64,000 bases of DNA, from contig CM063114.1 of NCBI GenBank assembly GCA_031841125.1, positions 40,941,574 to 41,005,573 on the forward strand, read 5' to 3'. A model generated the notes under the pieces. That model saw only the letters and a list, made by a program, of their open reading frames with translations. It ran no database searches and was not told the DNA's origin. Each line of letters begins with the position of its first letter. Position 1 is the stretch's first letter. This DNA is from Acanthococcus lagerstroemiae. Its lineage: Eukaryota; Arthropoda; Insecta; Hemiptera; Eriococcidae. This document shows, piece after piece, positions 12,201-22,069 of this stretch. The position numbers and the translations under genes were made by a program.

Positions 12201-15200
12201 TTCGCGATTTTCAATTTCATGTAATTTCATTTAGAAAACGTCCATGGAGGTAATTCTTTTTTATCCTGATAGCTCAATGCTATTGCTGAAATTATTTCAA
12301 CCAACTTTCTTTCAAAAATGATTTTAATAACACGCCAAAGGCGTTCAAAGATCACTTCTTAAACACGTTTTTTATATGGACGAATAAAATTATCCCCTAG
12401 TTGTAGAAGCAGGGTTGCCAACATAGGTACTTTTGGTTAACTTCCAACCAACTTGTTTTCAAAAACGATTTTTATAATGCGCAAAAGGTTCAAAGATCAC
12501 TCCTTTTAGCTTTTACACGTTTTTGACATGAACGAGTAAAATTATCCCCTTGCTGTAGGAGCAGGGCTACCAACATAGGTACTTTGGGTTAACTTCCCAA
12601 ATGGTCAATGAAATCATTTTCGAGTACGATTTAGCTTTAGCTTTAGTCATTAGTTAGCCAATAAAATCGGATTAGCTATTAGTTTTAGTTGTAGCTATTC
12701 GATTCCACTGACCTACATTTTAGCTAAATTTTTAGCCAATACGATTAGCTAAGCACCTATGCTTTTTTCTCAGAGCACTATTCGCATGTGGAAGGCTCTG
12801 TAGGAACGCTACTGTCGAATACGAAAACAGGATACAACATGTATAACACATCATAAGAACGAGTGTAAATAAAAGAGTTGCATGCGACCTTGATACTGAT
12901 TTTTATGAAAAAATGCAAAGAATAAAAGTTGTAGCTCTCTTCATTTCCTACCAGATGAGCTTAATTTTGGATTTTTTAGATAACTTTTTTCATCATCATC
13001 ATTCCTATGTCCTGTTTTCATCCAAAACCATCAATCAGTGAGCAGAATCAGGTTGTTTTCAATGACAGTCATCTGCGCTACTCCTTCGTTTCCATTCGCG
13101 AATGAGTAGCCTGGGTACCCAACCGCAGTGTTATCGCGGCTCACACAAAAAATGTAACATCTGTCCTAAGTTGTCCCCCGTGCCCCAAGTTACCCCCTTT
13201 TATGGTATCCGTTTTTCATACGTTACAGACTTACAGTTATAGTCACGGTTACATTTCCATAAGTCTAGTTTCTTCAACTCAGTCGATAGTCTTATTCACC
13301 GTAACGTCATTATAGGCTTATTATTCGACACAATTTGGCGTCACCATGAAGGTGCCTTGTTTCTAACAAATATGGTCGTTTTTTGCCATCATAACCCCCT
13401 ATAAAAGTAGAATAAAGCTAATCGAGACAGAAAAATACGCACGTTTAGAGTCCTTGAGTTCTAGTATCTTATAGAAGGAAAAGACTTCTTGCACTAAAGG
13501 ATTCAAACTAGTCCCATTACCTACGGAGGTCCTCCAGGGATAAAAAATATGTATTTGCAAAAGTCTGCATCTGTGTGAAAGTGAAACACGGTTCAGTTTA
13601 TTCCATCTACCCGTTACAGGGATTCTACAATTTCAATCTCAATCCCTTTACTTTTACAGACAGAATGGCTGAAAGATAACCATCATTATCACAAAAATGA
13701 CTCTCTATCATTATTTGGAAATAGAAGAGTTGTTCGTTTTTCCATTTTCAACATGATGTCAATTGTCCATTATTAATTGTTCAGTAGTAGATACAGAGAG
13801 AGCAATCACGTTTTCTCTGAATAGCCGCCTACTAACATCAGTTCCACACACAAAATTGGTTCAACTGATTATAAAATATTGATAAACTTATAAAAACACA
13901 TAATATGGTGGCACGTGTGACAAGTTCAAAGATATCGGCTCAATCTGTTTGATTCTAATCAACGAAAGAAAAAAGAAAGAAAGAAAGAAAGAGTGAATAA
14001 GTACCTAGACTTTAACAAAAATATGCTGTAAGTTGTGCGCCTCATTAATTGTGAGCACGTATTGAAAACTCAATTCCTATGAAGATGATATCTGTAGTAC
14101 CAGCCAAAAAATTTGTACGTATATTATGTCGGTATTACGCAATTACCCAACTTTTCATAGAAACCTTGGGACAGTGGGATCACCAAAAATTTGTGAATAT
14201 TCGTGCGGCCAACATGTTCTCTCTTCATCAACAGAGCGGGCCGAGCTCATTACCAAATTAACGCTAAACGATTTTATACCAGTCATTGGCACTAGATACG
14301 AATCAAAATGAATTCTGAAATCTAGCGGGATTTTATTTCAACTGGTTACATCGTTGATGACGATTTTCATTTTACTCATACATACATATAAAGAGGGAAA
14401 CAAACAACCAGAATACGAGTGGGTTCTGTAGTGAAATAAGATCTTATTAGCGTTTGTAATTTCATCCCATTGATGTACGTTTTTCTCGAACGTTAACAGA
14501 TTATTGTTGTACATAATTTTTAGCAGGATGTAACTGAATGAAATAATTTATACTCGGGTTCAGTCAAACGATTCTATGTCGCCATTTTAAAATTCTGTAC
14601 AGTGCCAGAGCACAAGACACGTGTTTCTTTTTTACTAAACACAGGAAACCGCAAACAACTTTCGATTTTTCCAACGTTGGTAAATGTTTATGACTGAACT
14701 TCTTATCTAATGACAAAGACACAATGTGTTACCGTTCTATCAATAATTATAGGTTTGTCAGTTTTGGTACTGGTGGCATTCTACTATTCTGTTAGAAACC
14801 TAATTTTCTAGTATTGAAAATTTCTTATTTTTGAACTAGTACTGCTATTAAATATACCCACTGTGATACACATATCTGGTCATTGTAGAAAATAATTAGA
14901 ACTGTTATTTGTACATAATGTACTGCATTACACCACAGTCGTGATTACACCCGCAAAAAATCGGCAGTAAGAACACAAAGTAGATAAGAATGTGGGTATT
15001 TTTTTAAAGAAGCGCTATATTGGTACTGTAACTTTAGAGATGTGATAACGTAGCTAGACAGTAAAAATGTTAATAATTTCCAATGGAGTAACAGTCAAAA
15101 AAGTTCAGGTAAACAATAGACTGACTGAAAAATACAATATCTGAATGAACAATTTTGATCTTTCTCACGAATCACTCAGCAGGTAACGCAACAGGTATAT

Positions 15201-18200
15201 ATGATAGCAATATGGTCCAGTCTGGTAGATGTAACCACGCTCAGTTAATCTGCTAGATAACACTTATATAGTTAAAAATACTAATTTTTTAAGAAAACTA
15301 CAATACACGCTCATAGGTTCTGAAATTCTGAATTAGTGAGGGAGAATCAAAAAATAGAGTTAAGGACCAAACATGAATACCAAGGGAAAACATATCTAAG
15401 AAGGCTATCATTAGTTTTTACTTTACTAAGTACCTACAATGTTTATTGCTATTTGATTTAGCGCAGTATTGCGATATCCTCAAATACTGATATTTATATA
15501 TTAGACAAAGTGCAGCATGAATGTAGTACAGTGACTGTACCCATACTTTCAGCTACAAATGTGAGATTATTTGTTCTTTACAACGCCGCAAATTCTTGAC
15601 AGTTTCTCAGTATCCATGAGTGCCTTTTTGTTACTCAAGTTTAGACAACATTCCTCTATGAGATATTTATGTTTATGTACCAGTAACTATACTGTCAGTT
15701 CTTTGTAGTATTATGGTATGCATATCTCAAATATTCTTAGTTCCTTTGAAAATTTCGTCACATCACATAGAAGAAAGGTATAGGGTTTACTACGAATATT
15801 TGACCTTAAATTATTCCTGCCTATTTTTGGTAGGTACAAATTCTAATAAATACTAGGGCAGCAACATATAATATGCAGACATGGACTAGCATATCAACTA
15901 AGACGTACACAGATTATCACAAGGGGAGACAGATAGTCATTTGACAATGTAGCACCAGAAACTGATTAATAACTTTTCACTAATAAATTAAAGGGTTCGT
16001 GTGAAAAACAACCCTAGTCAATTTTAAAATTTCAACTTTGCCGACAGATAGCGCTATAAGTTCTCCTCAATTAAGTGAACTGTGATGGTGGATTTACACC
16101 AAATGTTTTTGTTACTTGTTATCAATAGCAAAAGCTGTTCTAAGCAAAGCATAGCAAAACATGTTGTTAACTAACATCTTATTACAGTGTGAAATACTTT
16201 GCTCATAACATATTGGAATTTAAACCTGCACTAGAGTGCGCTGCTAAATTACCTGCGCGGGTGTTAGCGGGTGAAAATGAGTGAGTGATCATGTGTACTT
16301 TCAAATAGAAACACTGCTATCTTCAGTAGGGTAAAAAAAAACGAGTAAAAATGATTCTGCCAGAACTACTGATTATAATTTAATTTTTTGGTGATAATGC
16401 AGTCGAATTTAGGACAAATTTTCTTTGAAAGTGAACTTCTAATCGATTTAATGATGGTTGAAGTTTGCTACACGCTCACGGCAAATCATACGTGATCACT
16501 CACACATATCGCAAGGCTGCCAACACTTGAAACTCTAAGTTTAAATCTCAATGGAATCGAATTCAAATCCGTTTTTCCAAAACACAGCTAATAGCAACTA
16601 TCAGCAATGCTTTAAACAAATTCGGTGAAAACACAACCCCTAATATTTTGAATGTTCATAGCATAACTTGTTAATAGCATGCTTATAATTTTGGTGTAAG
16701 CCCACCGAAGTTTGCTGGCAAATGTTGCCTAGTTCAAACGCACGATTATACATATTAGAGCATAATGGCTGTGGATACAGTGCTGTCTACAAGTCGAAAT
16801 TTCAAAACTGACTAGGATTGTTCTACCGACTTTTCGAAGGAAAGGGAGGTAGTATTTCATATGAACCCTTAAATTTTCAAATCGCGTTGGTAAGTTCAAA
16901 GGTATTGTTTGATATCGTCCATCATAGGGCTAAGTACTTACCAGCAGTATTATTTGTACTGTTATTGTTGGCACTATTACTATTGTTACTGCACGGTGCG
17001 GGATAACATGACTGCGGCGAAGTTGAAACAGGAGGAGATAACTTCTGATGCGAAAACTCTCGTTCAGGTAATTCCGTTTTCCCGTATTTCTTTTGAATGT
17101 TCTCGGCGGGTGAAAACTGTCTTAACACGCTACATGAACAGGAAAGAAAAAAATAATGATGGAAAATCTGAGAGCAATTTACTAACAACCGTCTTCTTGC
17201 TACTAGAAGCAACCAAGAAGAGAAGATTCATGGTACTTATTAATAATAACAGTTCTTTACTGTACCAAAGAGGAGGCGGAGGCCCACAAAAATTCAACGA
17301 TTATGGTTCAGTTGGAAAATCAGTAGCCCTTAAGACGAAAATTTGAGATGTTTGAGATACGTTCCCCCTGTCTCACATCAGTTAAAAAAAAAAAAAAAAA
17401 CTTGAACATTTATTTCCTCACGAAATTAGAAGCTTCCCAGTTGGAAAATTTTGGACTGCCCTCCCTTCTCTCTAGCAATTTCCTATCGACACGCCCCTGT
17501 TACAGTTTTGTTTTCATTTGGACGCTGTTAAGCGAGACAGAACTAAGCGACATTCGTTGACAAAATGAATTATTAATATCGTTGGAAAGAGCGTAAAAAG
17601 TAGAATTTTTCAAAATTGGGCCCCCGATTCAAAAATGTGTACTCAAGTTGAAAAAAGTTTATCAGTAAACACTATGTCATATAGTTTCTACATGGCTCTT
17701 GAACTTCGAATCACGTGTTTTCAAAAAACAGATTTTGTCGCTTGGTTCTGCCTCACTTAACAACGTCCATTTGTGCTATAGCAACTTTTCGAGGTTATTT
17801 TCACACGTCACTCCGGCACTTTACACAAAATGGAAAATTTGTAACATGTTAGCAGGTATTATGAGTACGGTGGCCGACAAGAGAGAGAGGAAACATTTCA
17901 AGACAAGGTAAAGAAATTCGAATATACTTACTGATTTTCGGAAGAATTCGATGGAGACGGAATTTCCTGTTTGAAATTATTGAACGAATCGAAAACCAAG
18001 AATTCGTCGCTGTAAACAAATATCAGGGGATAATCAAGAAACTTCTACAGTACTGTTGGATGAAATATGTCTAAATCTGTCGAATAATTACTCAATGTGG
18101 TAATCCTGCTGCATATCAACACCAAGGTTACTGAGCTGTACCGCCGGAAGCTCGCCTGTCAGATCTTCGACAGCTGTCCATGTTGGCCCGCATTCTGTTC

Positions 18201-18813
18201 AACCAAGCGAAAAATTGATACAATACCATTTATTGATTGTTATGATATCGACATATGAAAGTTAGAAATGAGCATCGACAATTTGGTGGACACTTCTACA
18301 TTCAGTTTTGGGATAGTAGCGGGCGATTTCATGAATTATTGATGCAAAACCACGCATGTCCAATACTCAGTCTCACTAATATGCAGGCGACTAGTTTTCA
18401 GGAAACGAGTATACAAGGCCAAATCAAACGTTGAGTATACACTAGATGATATAGATTAGACCAATGTCACCCCAGATAGTAAGCTCAACAGATCATGATT
18501 CCCACCACTGGAGCAACGAGTGCTGAGATTACCAAAATCCACCTAAATTTGATAACCAGACAGCTAAATTCATTTTTCCTTCAGAACAGGTTCCCTGCAG
18601 GTATTGTTCTCGCATTTTGTTTATCATTCGTCGATTACATCGATTGAAATGCAGGTTGGTTTTCTTTCCCTTGCACGCTAACTACTGAAAAACATGTAAT
18701 TCAGAGCCTGCTCCAACCAAAATATCGCAACGAATTTTAAGTTCACAGTCAAGCCAGTTAGTGATATAATCTGATCACAGAGTATTACCAGACATACGGA
18801 CTGATTCCGTCAT
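3184..18813 (-). CDS. TFCP2: TFCP2/gemini-like CP2-family transcription factor, 14 coding exons
   Basis: Exons in transcript order: 18813-18789 (candidate), 18194-18092, 18009-17932, 17129-16942, 11038-10906, 10625-10481, 9457-9245, 9165-9022, 8759-8649, 8548-8466, 5159-5072, 3929-3742, 3622-3375, 3257-3184. All junctions are GT-AG, and phases agree throughout, giving 606 codons plus stop. An acidic region at about residues 9-69 carries a KQE motif. A Ser/Thr/Asn-rich linker follows. The CP2 DNA-binding domain is at about 176-380 ([74 protein letters not shown]). A SAM-like domain lies at about 438-500 ([24 protein letters not shown]). The C-terminal dimerisation domain is at about 500-582. 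The family binds CP2/LSF sites as dimers or tetramers. Drosophila gemini is the insect counterpart. Confident except for the N-terminus. Confidence 0.88.
3375..3622 (-). CDS. TFCP2: gemini/TFCP2 exon, C-terminal dimerisation domain
   Basis: Encodes [60 protein letters not shown] and a closing [16 protein letters not shown] helix. It matches the ubiquitin-fold oligomerisation region of the family. The donor leaves one nucleotide. Confidence 0.9.
3742..3929 (-). CDS. TFCP2: gemini/TFCP2 exon, SAM-like domain
   Basis: Encodes [40 protein letters not shown] and [20 protein letters not shown]. The [17 protein letters not shown] block is diagnostic for TFCP2/UBP1 factors. Donor CTT|GTAAGT. Confidence 0.93.
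3930..5071 (-). other. TFCP2: gemini/TFCP2 intron (1.1 kb)
   Basis: No coding signal. An AT-rich stretch at 4440-4980 contains a GGGTGTTCCAG motif near 4248 and a short inverted AAATTTGTAATCAG pair near 4860-4890. Confidence 0.5.
5072..5159 (-). CDS. TFCP2: gemini/TFCP2 exon, linker before the SAM-like domain
   Basis: Acceptor CTGTTGTAG, donor CAG|GTATTT. It encodes [20 protein letters not shown] then TIVPESVSQ. The first base completes a codon with GA from the upstream exon, and it ends in phase 0. Confidence 0.78.
5468..7876. mobile_element. Foldback-like element with hAT-type ends and minisatellite arms
   Basis: It lies inside the 3.3-kb intron of the gemini gene. Outer ends are inverted: CAGGGCCGGCAACTT at 5468 and its complement ending at 7876. 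The flanking 8-mers CAACGAAC and GCATGAAC match at 5 of 8 bases, a possible decayed target duplication. The interior is a degenerate tandem array of a roughly 46-bp unit. From about 5770 to 6310 the unit reads GAAGAATTTCATCGGAAATC; from about 6375 to 7540 it reads in the opposite orientation (GATGAAATTCTTCGGAAATC). The element can therefore fold on itself. No transposase was found. Confidence 0.72.
5770..7540. repeat. Degenerate ~46-bp tandem array that flips orientation
   Basis: Short units rich in TTCATCGGAAATCTTCG-type sequence, diverged and irregular in length. Orientation switches between about 6310 and 6375. Spurious frames of 60-93 codons across it are products of the repeat. Confidence 0.8.
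8140..8250 (+). pseudogene. Small non-LTR retrotransposon fragment (linker region)
   Basis: One frame reads [20 protein letters not shown] then [10 protein letters not shown] and a stop. The [17 protein letters not shown] style is typical of the segment between endonuclease and reverse transcriptase in arthropod non-LTR elements. The fragment is short, so the call is tentative. It lies in a gemini intron, antisense to the gene. Confidence 0.45.
8466..8548 (-). CDS. TFCP2: gemini/TFCP2 exon, Ser-rich linker
   Basis: Acceptor TTTTTGCAG, donor GA|GTAAGT. It encodes [20 protein letters not shown] and SPGNTDSE, a polar linker in the position of the Ser/Pro-rich linker of TFCP2. Confidence 0.82.
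8649..8759 (-). CDS. TFCP2: gemini/TFCP2 exon, end of CP2 domain
   Basis: 37 codons encoding [20 protein letters not shown] then [17 protein letters not shown]. The basic KGADRK..DREK block follows the DNA-binding core in TFCP2. Donor GAT|GTAAGA. Confidence 0.92.
9022..9165 (-). CDS. TFCP2: gemini/TFCP2 exon, CP2 domain continuation
   Basis: 48 codons, phase 0 at both ends. It encodes [32 protein letters not shown] and [25 protein letters not shown] is a family signature. Confidence 0.93.
9245..9457 (-). CDS. TFCP2: gemini/TFCP2 exon, core of CP2 DNA-binding domain
   Basis: 71 codons, phase 0 at both ends. It encodes [37 protein letters not shown], and [19 protein letters not shown]. These blocks align in order with TFCP2. 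Confidence 0.93.
9458..10480 (-). other. TFCP2: gemini/TFCP2 intron (1.0 kb)
   Basis: Contains two near-identical 21-bp direct pieces around ACACAATGAGCCCTTTGCAT (9570-9630) and a C9A11 homopolymer pair at 9888-9908. No coding signal. Confidence 0.5.
10481..10625 (-). CDS. TFCP2: gemini/TFCP2 exon, start of CP2 DNA-binding domain
   Basis: Encodes [20 protein letters not shown], then [18 protein letters not shown] and a HTRGKIFK end. The [11 protein letters not shown] block is a hallmark of the CP2/LSF family. Acceptor TTATCAG, donor AAG|GTATGT. Confidence 0.92.
10906..11038 (-). CDS. TFCP2: gemini/TFCP2 exon before the DNA-binding domain
   Basis: Acceptor GATGCTTTTAG, donor TTCAG|GTTTTA. 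It encodes [20 protein letters not shown] and onward to PEALDDSFR, leading directly into [10 protein letters not shown] of the next exon. A second acceptor at 11064 would add 26 nt and join the 17932-18009 exon in phase, giving an isoform that skips the Ser/Asn-rich exon. Confidence 0.8.
11145..11565. repeat. Foldback repeat in gemini intron
   Basis: GTACTCGCGTTTGGACGCT near 11150 is inverted as AGTGTCCAAACGCGAATAC near 11547. An inner pair, GATGAAAAGATGATCAGTG (11225) and CTGATCATCTTTTCGTCC (11395), supports a nested palindrome. Confidence 0.6.
11575..13190. mobile_element. Inverted-repeat element with nested tandem duplications
   Basis: About 50 bp at 11580-11635 (TTGGGACAGATGTTACATTT, then TGTGTAAGCCACGGTAACAC) recurs inverted at about 13128-13175. 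Inside, AGCTTAGCCATTAGCTTTAG-like sequence at 11690 is inverted near 12750. Within that are two tandem duplications: about 180 bp (11935-12095 and 12112-12260) and about 140 bp (12300-12430 and 12440-12600). No transposase frame. Confidence 0.6.
13200..15985 (-). other. TFCP2: gemini/TFCP2 intron, no recognisable content
   Basis: AT-rich sequence without a recognised exon or repeat, apart from a (GAAA)n microsatellite at about 13963-13992. Confidence 0.45.
15990..16870. mobile_element. Foldback MITE, long form
   Basis: Its left end (GGGTTCGTGTGAAAAACAAC, then CCTAGTCA) is inverted at the right end (TGACTAGGATTGTTC...GAACCCTT). Further inner pairs match, for example GTGAGTGATCATGTG near 16280 and GATCACTCACAC near 16494. 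A 233-bp relative sits at 20999-21231. It ends 72 bp from the Ser/Asn-rich exon of gemini. Confidence 0.65.
16942..17129 (-). CDS. TFCP2: gemini/TFCP2 exon, Ser/Asn-rich linker
   Basis: A pyrimidine-rich acceptor (TTTCTTTCCTGTTCATGTAG) and a strong donor G|GTAAGT bound 188 nt that begin and end in the phases required by both neighbours. It encodes a polar stretch including [20 protein letters not shown] and an (N/S)-repeat tail, [16 protein letters not shown]. Low-complexity linkers like this are common in insect transcription factors. It could be alternatively spliced. Confidence 0.65.
17130..17931 (-). other. TFCP2: gemini/TFCP2 intron (0.8 kb)
   Basis: No exon signal seen. Contains an A17 run near 17384. 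The branch and pyrimidine region for the 17129 acceptor lies at its left end. Confidence 0.45.
17932..18009 (-). CDS. TFCP2: gemini/TFCP2 exon with KQE motif
   Basis: Acceptor TTTACAG and donor CA|GTAAGT. It encodes [24 protein letters not shown] is the short N-terminal motif shared with vertebrate TFCP2. The exon ends with two nucleotides of a codon. Confidence 0.8.
18092..18194 (-). CDS. TFCP2: gemini/TFCP2 exon, acidic N-terminal segment
   Basis: Acceptor TTGAACAG and donor A|GTAATT. It reads [20 protein letters not shown] followed by [14 protein letters not shown], an acidic segment typical of insect gemini N-termini. Phase 2 in, 2 nt out. Confidence 0.75.
18789..18813 (-). CDS. TFCP2: gemini/TFCP2 candidate initiator exon
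   Basis: ATG at 18813 begins MTESVRMS and reaches donor G|GTAATA with one nucleotide over, exactly what the next exon (starting with AA) needs to make GAA. An in-frame TAG lies about 50 bases upstream, with no other ATG between. A second donor nine bases earlier (C|GTATGT) keeps the same phase. The match is short, so chance remains possible. Confidence 0.42.
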
Positions 18814-19990
18814 CGGCTTGTTAATTAGTCGTGAAAACTCTTCTCTCGCGATTTTTCGCAATATCTATCCACTCATTGGAAACTTCTACTGCGCAAACCT
18901 CGAACGTGAACACCTTTTTCTGAAGCCTTTGACAACATTCTCAGCTCAGATTCCAGTGCCAGATTACCGATATCCATCAAGATCAAAATGCAAGGCGAGA
19001 AAAATAACACCATCGTTAATGAGAGCGCAACAGCACATGTAAATCTTTTTAATGTAACATGAAACAAACAAACTCATCACTTGATAAAACACGAGAAATA
19101 AAGTGCCTAACTGTGTATGTATACTCGCTCAGGTACAGCATAGTCCCATTATCAGAAAGCTTCCCCGCAAAATGAGTCCATCCGATTCAATGATAACTGT
19201 TCGTTACTCATTAGATAATATTTATTGTTCAGATAAACCGAAATACGATTAAATCGTTCGGAAATACATATATAGTCGAGTCTTATGCAGCTAAATAATC
19301 GCCTGATTGTTTATTTTACCTATCAGGTGGAATATACACAGAGCACCCTCAAGAGGATTCAAAACACTGAGAACAAGGTTCTCGATGGGAACTTCATCTG
19401 ATCGGGGAAACATGTTTCAAACATTCTGTAATAAGTAGAAGCACTGCGTCACTCATTACAGTCAGACGTAAGCGACATAACACAAATTTTAACGCAGTGC
19501 TGGCTAATGGAAACAAAATACTTCAGAAACGAATGACTTTTGGATGGGAAGTCGGCAAGAGGGTAAGATTTCGGGGGACAATGAAATGAGTAATAGGACT
19601 GGAAGCCACGAAACATCAAAACATATGAGCGGCTGGCATACAAGCGACAACTGGCAAGTCTAAACCAAATACACTGGACTACCAATACAGGAAACTCCAT
19701 TTAAAATGGACGCTAAGTAAAACAGACTCAAGCGACAAATTCTGTTTATTGAAAACACGTAATTCAAAGTTCAAGAGCCATATAGAAACTATATGGCTAG
19801 CGTTTACTGATAAGCTATTTTCAACGTGGGTACACCTTTTTGTATCAGGTGCCCATATTTTGGAAAATTGTACTTTTTACGATCTTTCCTACAATACTAA
19901 TTACTCATTTTGTCAACAAATGTCGCTCAAGTCCCTTTTGCTTAACCGTGTCCAAATATGTACCCACAATGAACGCTTTTAGACCCAGTA
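18814..19990. other. Presumed 5' flank of the gemini/TFCP2 gene; no gene recognised
   Basis: If the 18789-18813 exon is the true start, the promoter lies here. No confident core promoter motif seen and no other coding signal. Confidence 0.3.
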
Positions 19991-19994
19991 TCTA

Positions 19995-20193
19995 ACCGCA
20001 GTAAGGCTGTATAGCTGAAGCAGGTATACCAGAGCGCCATATTGGGGCACATCGCGCCCGTCAATGTCAAATTGACTACCCAGTACCACGCGGTATCCTC
20101 CGCATCGCCGAATTCGGCCTCTACAGGCACGATGTGCCCCAATATGGCGGCCTGGTATACCTATATACTTTAGCTATACAGCCTTAGCGGCAG
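19995..20193. mobile_element. Hairpin repeat, copy B
   Basis: Arms pair 20035-20054 (CGCCATATTGGGGCACATCG) with 20130-20149. The outer ends AAGGCTGTATAGCT and AGCTATACAGCCTT are also inverted. The core ATCGCGCCCGTCAATGTC matches the other copies. Confidence 0.78.
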
Positions 20194-20194
20194 T

Positions 20195-20475
20195 AGGGCA
20201 CTGCTGATCAGGGCGGTCGCGCGCTGTTGTTTACCTTATAACCCTGATTGAGGGGAATATTTCATTTACAGGCATACGAAGAGGTCTCAAAATGTTATGA
20301 AAACGAAAGCGTTTATCGAAAAAATGAATATAATAAAATTTGTAGTACATAAAATTTCCCTTCCATTGAGACCATTTTTATTTCAATCTGACAAATTTTA
20401 ACAAAATGTGTAGGGTTTCAGTAGTTCCTTTTTTTTCACGTACCTAAAATTGTAGAGGGCGACTCTTTCGCGCTG
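20195..20475. repeat. Dispersed repeat, shared with 28.12-28.40 kb
   Basis: About 280 bp, including GAAAACGAAAGCGTTTATCG, nearly identical to 28130-28400. Function unknown. Reading frames across it are not conserved between copies. Confidence 0.7.
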
Positions 20476-20477
20476 GC

Positions 20478-20665
20478 AGTATAGTTTTCTTTTTCACAAA
20501 GGTATACTGGACCGCGATTTTGATTCCAAGTTAGTCCGAGCATTCTCGGACGCGTTCGCAGGCTCGCAGCTCGCACCCGGTCGTAAATGGATGATCAAGG
20601 ATGTTCCGGCTAGTTGGGAATCAAAATGGCTGTCCATTATACCCGTGTGAAACTACAGAACCTTA
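20478..20665. mobile_element. Hairpin repeat, copy C
   Basis: Left arm GGTATACTGGACCGCGATTT then TGATTCC pairs with GGGAATCAAAATGGCTGTCC then ATTATACC. The right flank TATACCCGTGTGAAACTA matches the flank of copy A at 1177. Confidence 0.7.
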
Positions 20666-20684
20666 GCGGCAGGATTTATTACTA

Positions 20685-20830
20685 AAGTCTGGTCCAGTTA
20701 AGAAACATAATTTCTTTACGGCGCTGATAACGTGTTCTTGAACTCGTCCTTCCCCTCCAACTTCACAATGACCACTTCTGATGTGTATTGGAGCGGGTTG
20801 CAAATTATGTTTCTTAACTGGACCAGACTT
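20685..20830. mobile_element. 146-bp MITE with perfect 29-bp terminal inverted repeats
   Basis: Bases 20685-20713 (beginning AAGTCTGGTCCAGTTAAGAA) are the exact reverse complement of 20802-20830. The interior is 88 bp and non-coding. I could not identify a target duplication. Confidence 0.85.
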
Positions 20831-20998
20831 CATGATAATTCAGCACTGTGTTCACCAACACTAGATAGAGCGAACCGAAAACACACAATGAATGAAATAC
20901 ATACATGTAGTACTCAACCCTGCAGCTGAGATTCCAGTATTGGTAGTTCAGTGTATTTGCTAAAACGATGGTTAAAGCTCAGATGTTCGCATTAAAAT

Positions 20999-21231
20999 TG
21001 AAGGGTCCATGTGCAAAATAACCGAAGTCAGTTTTGAAATTTCGACTTTACCGACAGATAACTCTTTAAGTTCTCTTCAGCTAGATGAACCGTCAAGGTG
21101 AGTTTGCCGATAGATGGTGCCTAGTTCAAATGCACCATCATGTTGGAGCATAATGGCTACGAATACAGCGCTATCGGTCTCCGAAGTCGGAATATCAAAA
21201 CTGACTAGGGTTGTTTTTCGAATGGACCCTT
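20999..21231. mobile_element. 233-bp foldback MITE, short form of the 15.99-kb element
   Basis: Left end GAAGGGTCCATGTGCAAAAT and right end GTTTTTCGAATGGACCCTTC are inverted. The subterminal CAGTTTTGAAATTTCGACTT is inverted with AAGTCGGAATATCAAAACTG. It shares both termini with 15990-16870. Confidence 0.75.
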
Positions 21232-22060
21232 CAGTTTATTCCAACTGACGAGTAACTCTCCAAAAACGATCATGTCCAGAATTTTAAATATTGAGTTATC
21301 AGGGTCATCGCACATAGCAAACAGATCCCGACAAATCTATCAAATTGTAACATCGCTACCAAGCATACCATCCGAGATATTTGACTTCAAAGATTCCTAT
21401 CATCCAAAAATATAATTCTTTTGCTCAACGAGTTTTCGTGTTTTCTGAAAACCGAATCTTCGACATATACTTTTTTATTTGGAGGAAGGGGAAGGAGGTA
21501 CACTTAGATTTTCATCAAGTACAATAATTATTCGTAGCGGTCAAAATTTTCCCAGCAAATTTTCGTTTGTCAATTTGATAAAGCTATTGTTCCACGACAC
21601 GTTTCATAATTAAAGTAACTATGAATATACATCAGCTTTCGTGTTTTGTCGAATGCGAATATCGGATTTTCGGGGGAAAGAAAGAAAGGGAGGCGGACAG
21701 CTTAAACTATATCATCCACAAGTTTTGATCACCAGAAGCCATAATTATGCTAACAAAAGGAATGACACTACAGGCACACTAACAACACATGGTAAGTTCA
21801 AGGCTCCAAACTGCGAAGCTGCAGATTGCAATCATGCAACAAACACAGAGGTCTAGCGAAGTAAAAAAAACTGGGAGGGGTGAGCAAACAAACAGCCCAC
21901 CTGAAATGAGTCCAATTCTGCGAGAGGAGCGAGCGAAAAAAAGTTTGAGGTTTTTCTGTTGATTCAAGTCTTCAAGAATTTTTCTATTCGATTGCAGTTA
22001 GGTTCACAACTTTTCCCAACGAACCAATCGACAGACTAATCTGATTAGGGGATGATCACC
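21232..22060. other. No gene recognised
   Basis: Repeat-derived or unique AT-rich DNA. CTGCAGATTGCAATC near 21822 resembles motifs at 29.5 and 35.7 kb. Confidence 0.35.
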
Positions 22061-22069
22061 CTTTTCCAG

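Noticed and set aside
16909..17346. 145-codon plus-strand frame
   Set aside because: Antisense of the Ser/Asn-rich gemini exon; its Tyr/Cys-rich start is the complement of an AAT/AGT repeat.
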